DNA from: Candidatus Stahliibacteriota bacterium CG08_land_8_20_14_0_20_40_26
Lineage (GTDB): Bacteria > Hydrothermota > UBA3073
Direction: 5' to 3'
Length of the DNA: 7,288 bases
Assembly: GCA_002774315.1 (NCBI GenBank)
Contig: PEYP01000082.1
Span: forward strand, 1-7,288
Shown here: positions 5,573-7,288 of the stretch, in pieces
Position numbering within the stretch: position 1 is the stretch's first letter
How the letters are laid out: every line of letters starts with the position of its first letter
The notes under the pieces: generated by a model
Database searches by the model: none
Seen by the model: the letters and a program-made list of their open reading frames with translations, nothing else
What the model was told of the DNA's origin: nothing
Position numbers and translations under genes: made by a program

Positions 5573-5603
5573 ATTTCTATTTTTCAGCCCGACCCCGTTC
5601 CCT
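5571..5603. repeat. 33-bp direct repeat, right copy
   Basis: Identical over 33 bp to 4084-4116 and in the same orientation. It begins at the point where the sorting-tail homology stops, so it marks the junction that truncated that gene. Four bases further on lies a copy of the AACAGGGACTTG repeat (5607-5633). Confidence 0.85.
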
Positions 5604-5606
5604 CAT

Positions 5607-5633
5607 GGGAAGGTGCTTTATAACAGGGACTTG
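5607..5633. repeat. AACAGGGACTTG intergenic repeat
   Basis: AAGGTGCTTTATAACAGGG plus ACTTG closely matches the unit at 3910-3935 (one base deleted, two substituted). Confidence 0.6.
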
Positions 5634-5653
5634 CCTGCCTGACGGTAGGCAGG
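5634..5653. repeat. CCTGCCT/AGGCAGG palindrome
   Basis: CCTGCCT (5634-5640) and AGGCAGG (5647-5653) form a perfect 7-bp stem with a 6-nt loop (GACGGT). It is a GC-rich dispersed intergenic palindrome related to 3801-3811. Confidence 0.65.
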
Positions 5654-5738
5654 GACGGGACTTATATTGAGAAAGGGACAGGTCTAAGCATCAATAAAAG
5701 CCTCCTGGTTATCCTTGCGGTGGATAATTCGATTGGAA

Positions 5739-6335
5739 TTAACCCGGAAAGACCCTCAAATCTGAATCTGTAGCAAATAATATTTCGTATTTGTCCCTGT
5801 TGTGTTGAAGTATATCATCAGCAATATCGTCGGGCTGGCAGCGTTCCTTTTCAACGCCAAAATTTATCCCTATCTTATCATAACACCAAGCGACTACCCA
5901 GGAACATATGGGATAACGGTCCATTTTAAACACCTTTGTTCTAAAAAAAGATATCTCGCTTTTAAATATTTTAGTTAGAAAGCAATCTAACGAGTGCCCA
6001 AATATTTTAAGAAAGCCGTAGTCTCGACCCACATAATCAAAGGCTTTGTCAAGCAGAATTGTTTTTTGATTTTCACTTAACCCTTTTCTTCTGGCTATTA
6101 ATATTTCACAACTTGGAGTATTATAACGTGTAAGTCTATTCACATAAACCCTCCTCAAGGCTTCAACAAGATGTATCCTATGTACCATAATACCCACATG
6201 GTTAAAAATAGTTGGTTCTTCGCCTTTACTTCTGGTAAATTTTCTTATCAGCCGGCTTATCAATCCTTTTGTGTGAACACAAACAATATCACCGGGTTCA
6301 AAGATTAGCTGTTTTCCGATTATGTCCCATTTCAT
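5739..6335 (-). CDS. Permuted NlpC/P60-like (YiiX/YycO-type) cysteine hydrolase
   Basis: A 198-residue protein of the permuted papain-fold group, whose members hydrolyse amide or ester bonds in peptidoglycan peptides, lipids or proteins. The order of signatures is diagnostic: PGD at 14-16, the presumed catalytic His46 in FNHVGIM, VEAL at 57-60, the YVGRDYGF segment at 101-108, then the presumed nucleophile Cys144 in YPICSWVVAWCYD, and the closing PDDIADD at 168-174. His before Cys marks the circular permutation. No signal peptide is visible, so it may act inside the cell or on lipids. The start is ATG at 6335 with AAGGAG 6 nt upstream; an in-frame GTG at 6356 lies upstream of that site and is rejected. 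A 260-bp repeat-rich gap separates it from the ATPase, so they need not share a transcript. Confidence 0.85.
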   Translation of the reverse strand: MKWDIIGKQLIFEPGDIVCVHTKGLISRLIRKFTRSKGEEPTIFNHVGIMVHRIHLVEALRRVYVNRLTRYNTPSCEILIARRKGLSENQKTILLDKAFDYVGRDYGFLKIFGHSLDCFLTKIFKSEISFFRTKVFKMDRYPICSWVVAWCYDKIGINFGVEKERCQPDDIADDILQHNRDKYEILFATDSDLRVFPG

Positions 6336-6377
6336 TGTTACTCCTTTATAATTCACTTAACATAGGAACTATTAGGA

Positions 6378-6383
6378 ATTATA
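6378..6383 (-). promoter_or_regulatory. Possible -10 box for the NlpC/P60-like gene
   Basis: The minus strand reads TATAAT at 6383-6378, about 42 nt before the ATG at 6335. No good -35 lies 16-18 nt upstream; that position falls in the folded element at 6392-6497. Confidence 0.35.
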
Positions 6384-6391
6384 GTCAGGCC

Positions 6392-6497
6392 TTGACCCCG
6401 ATGAAATAGCTCGCAAGATCGCATTTCACCACAATGTAATAAGGAGAAACATTACACGTGGCAAGCCCTGTACATTATCATCACAGGGCGGGGTAAA
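6392..6497. other. Candidate four-way-junction structured element
   Basis: Four helices can form in order. The closing stem is ACCCC (6395-6399) with GGGGT (6490-6494), extended by TT/AA beyond one mismatch. P2 is TGAAAT (6402-6407) with ATTTCA (6423-6428), and its inner helix can be capped by GCAA (6413-6416). P3 is CCAC..TGTAAT (6429-6440) with ATTACA.GTGG (6451-6461), with a 10-nt loop. P4 is GCCCTGT (6465-6471) with ACAGGGC (6483-6489), with an 11-nt loop. P2 and P3 are directly adjacent and P4 abuts the closing stem. There is no coding frame across it. It is not a tRNA. The strand and the nature (RNA or DNA element) are undetermined. Confidence 0.5.
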
Positions 6498-6501
6498 CCA
6501 C

Positions 6502-6557
6502 TGACTTATGACAAATGACAAATGACCAATAACCAAAGCTAATGACCAACTGACAAG
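6502..6557. repeat. Degenerate ATGAC(A/C)AA array
   Basis: TGAC recurs about every 7-8 bases (ATGACAAATGACAAATGACC, then AATAACC, AATGACC and CTGACAAGG). It is low-complexity intergenic sequence bordering the IS left end, with no gene. Confidence 0.5.
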
Positions 6558-6560
6558 GTT

Positions 6561-6637
6561 CAGGACATCGTTTAGTTACAAAGACCAGGACATCGTTTAG
6601 TCTCTTAACTTCAAAAAGGGTCAGGACGTCGTTTAGT
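6561..6637. repeat. Three subterminal 16-bp boxes of the IS left end
   Basis: CAGGACATCGTTTAGT occurs at 6561-6576 and 6586-6601, and with one change (CAGGACGTCGTTTAGT) at 6622-6637. Starts are 25 and 36 bp apart. Reverse-complemented they read ACTAAACGATGTCCTG, resembling the AACCATGTC-type repeats known from IS481-family ends. They are probably transposase-binding sites. Confidence 0.8.
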
Positions 6638-6691
6638 CTGAGCAAATCAAGCTCTTTGACAATTTCTCTTCCTTTCCGGGCAAATCTGCTG

Positions 6692-6697
6692 TATAAT
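6692..6697 (+). promoter_or_regulatory. Possible -10 box for the transposase
   Basis: TATAAT at 6692-6697 lies 61 nt before the transposase ATG. A perfect TTGACA at 6656-6661 is 30 nt away, too far for a standard promoter, and the hexamer 17 nt upstream is poor. Confidence 0.35.
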
Positions 6698-6724
6698 TGA
6701 CCTCTTGTTATATTTTAGTTTACC

Positions 6725-6744
6725 TATCCGCCGACAGGTGGATA
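6725..6744 (+). repeat. Hairpin just before the transposase ribosome binding site
   Basis: TATCCGCC (6725-6732) and GGTGGATA (6737-6744) form an 8-bp stem with one G-U pair in RNA and a 4-nt loop, GACA. It ends 4 nt before AGGAGG, so it could influence ribosome access or be a palindromic repeat caught in the leader. Confidence 0.55.
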
Positions 6745-6748
6745 AAAC

Positions 6749-6754
6749 AGGAGG
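6749..6754 (+). promoter_or_regulatory. Ribosome binding site of the transposase
   Basis: AGGAGG lies 4 nt before ATG at 6759 and fixes the start of the transposase gene. Confidence 0.75.
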
Positions 6755-6758
6755 TCTT

Positions 6759-7288
6759 ATGACACCCTTGGAAGAGGAACGAATAGAGGCTGTAAGACGC
6801 TATTTGTCCAAAGAGCCCACGAAGGATATTTGTAACAACCTTGGAAGAACGGAACAATGGTTCTTCAAGTGGGTCAATCGCTACGACCCTGAAGATCCCG
6901 AATGGTACAAAAGTCATTCTTGTACTCCTCATAAGATAGTGAACAAAACACCGCCTGAGATTGAGAACGCAATACTGGGTATTAGAGCCAAGTTAAAGAA
7001 TGCAAACGAATTCTATGGTGCTCTTGCGATTCAATGGGCAATGGAAGACTTGGGATATAGAAAGATCCCCTCTAACACCACTATAAAAAGGATATTAAAA
7101 AGATACAACAAAATAGAACCACAAAGAAGCAGTGCTAGATACAAGCCAAAGAACATTCCTTATCCCAAGATAGAGGCCAATGGAAAACCTAACATACTGC
7201 ATGAGATGGACTTCCTTGGTCCACGATATCTAAAAGGAGGATTTCGTTTCTACGGTCTCAATATTATGGACATAGGTACTCATAGAGT
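6759..7288 (+). CDS. IS481-like DDE transposase, N-terminal part (truncated by window)
   Basis: The first 176 codons of a transposase with an rve-type integrase core. Residues 5-50 form a helix-turn-helix of the transposase type (ERIEAVRRYLSKEPTKDICN, then LGRTEQWFFKWVNRY). A second HTH-like segment follows at about 84-120 (YGALAIQWAMEDLGYRKIPS, then NTTIKRILKRY), matching the HTH_32/leucine-rich linker region of these proteins. The catalytic core begins with HEMDFLGPRYL, which supplies the first Asp of the DDE triad. GLNIMDIGTHR matches the conserved hydrophobic-Asp-x-x-(S/T)-(R/H) strand after it. The second catalytic Asp and the Glu lie beyond the window. The start is ATG at 6759 with AGGAGG 4 nt upstream. 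It is transcribed opposite to all its neighbours, as expected for an inserted element. Confidence 0.9.
   Translation, partial: MTPLEEERIEAVRRYLSKEPTKDICNNLGRTEQWFFKWVNRYDPEDPEWYKSHSCTPHKIVNKTPPEIENAILGIRAKLKNANEFYGALAIQWAMEDLGYRKIPSNTTIKRILKRYNKIEPQRSSARYKPKNIPYPKIEANGKPNILHEMDFLGPRYLKGGFRFYGLNIMDIGTHR

Larger units (their letters stand above)
6558..7288 (+). mobile_element. IS481-like insertion sequence, left part (right end outside window)
   Basis: A plus-strand transposase gene follows a noncoding end region that holds three direct copies of CAGGACATCGTTTAGT. The right end and its inverted copies are outside the window, so the exact left boundary (taken here near the first box) is an estimate. 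Confidence 0.7.

Noticed and set aside
6392..6497. The cloverleaf-like element as a tRNA.
   Set aside because: No 7-bp acceptor stem, no T-loop GTTCRA motif and no suitable anticodon arm.
6656..6697. TTGACA and TATAAT as one promoter for the transposase.
   Set aside because: The 30-nt spacing is far outside the 16-18 nt range; only the -10 box is kept, at low confidence.

Overview
The window is an AT-rich, gene-sparse accessory stretch of bacterial chromosome, about half intergenic. It probably comes from an uncultivated lineage. Three of its genes are clearly recognisable (a DNA methyltransferase, a permuted NlpC/P60-like hydrolase and an IS481-type transposase). A fourth is an AAA ATPase interrupted by a stop codon. 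Two clear minus-strand promoters have the consensus TTGACA-N17-TATAAT, which suggests an ordinary sigma-70 system rather than the Bacteroidota-type consensus. A 27-residue remnant of a type IX secretion (Por-type) C-terminal sorting tail points loosely to the FCB side of the tree or to candidate phyla that share such tails. This is inference; no rRNA or marker gene is present. UGG encodes Trp and the gene ends use TAA, TAG and TGA, so the standard code applies.

Left part (1-2137, minus strand): a restriction-modification-type pair. A 521-residue HTH plus DNA (amino)methyltransferase abuts a downstream gene that starts directly after its stop codon (TAAATG) and runs out of the window. The methyltransferase appears to carry a second, degenerate copy of its own catalytic fold. 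Middle-left (2138-3090): no intact gene. The region holds a fragment of a Fic-family N-terminal domain, a MITE-like inverted-repeat element of about 255-283 bp with internal covarying palindromes, a set of AAGT/ACTT hairpins, a consensus minus-strand promoter with a 14-bp palindrome at the predicted transcription start, and the terminator of the next gene.

Middle (3090-3890): one 194-197-residue protein of unknown function, framed by its own consensus promoter and intrinsic terminator. The intergenic stretch 3890-4266 is packed with repeats: degenerate GTCT arrays, one copy of a 33-bp repeat that also flanks the next gene on its other side, and two 35-bp copies of a triple GGTCGCG array with a 10-bp period.

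Right-middle (4267-6335, minus strand): an AAA-type ATPase with a winged-helix-like C-terminus, broken by one in-frame TGA at codon 46, upstream of Walker A. The amputated tail of a secreted protein lies directly against its ribosome binding site. Upstream of that is a 198-residue permuted NlpC/P60-like (YiiX-type) cysteine hydrolase.

Right end (6336-7288): a compact ~106-bp element that can fold into a four-way junction, a TGAC-rich degenerate array, then the left end of an IS481-like insertion sequence with three subterminal 16-bp boxes and a plus-strand transposase truncated by the window. Overall the segment looks like a decaying accessory island of defence and mobile genes. Nothing in it proves that the genes act as one system.
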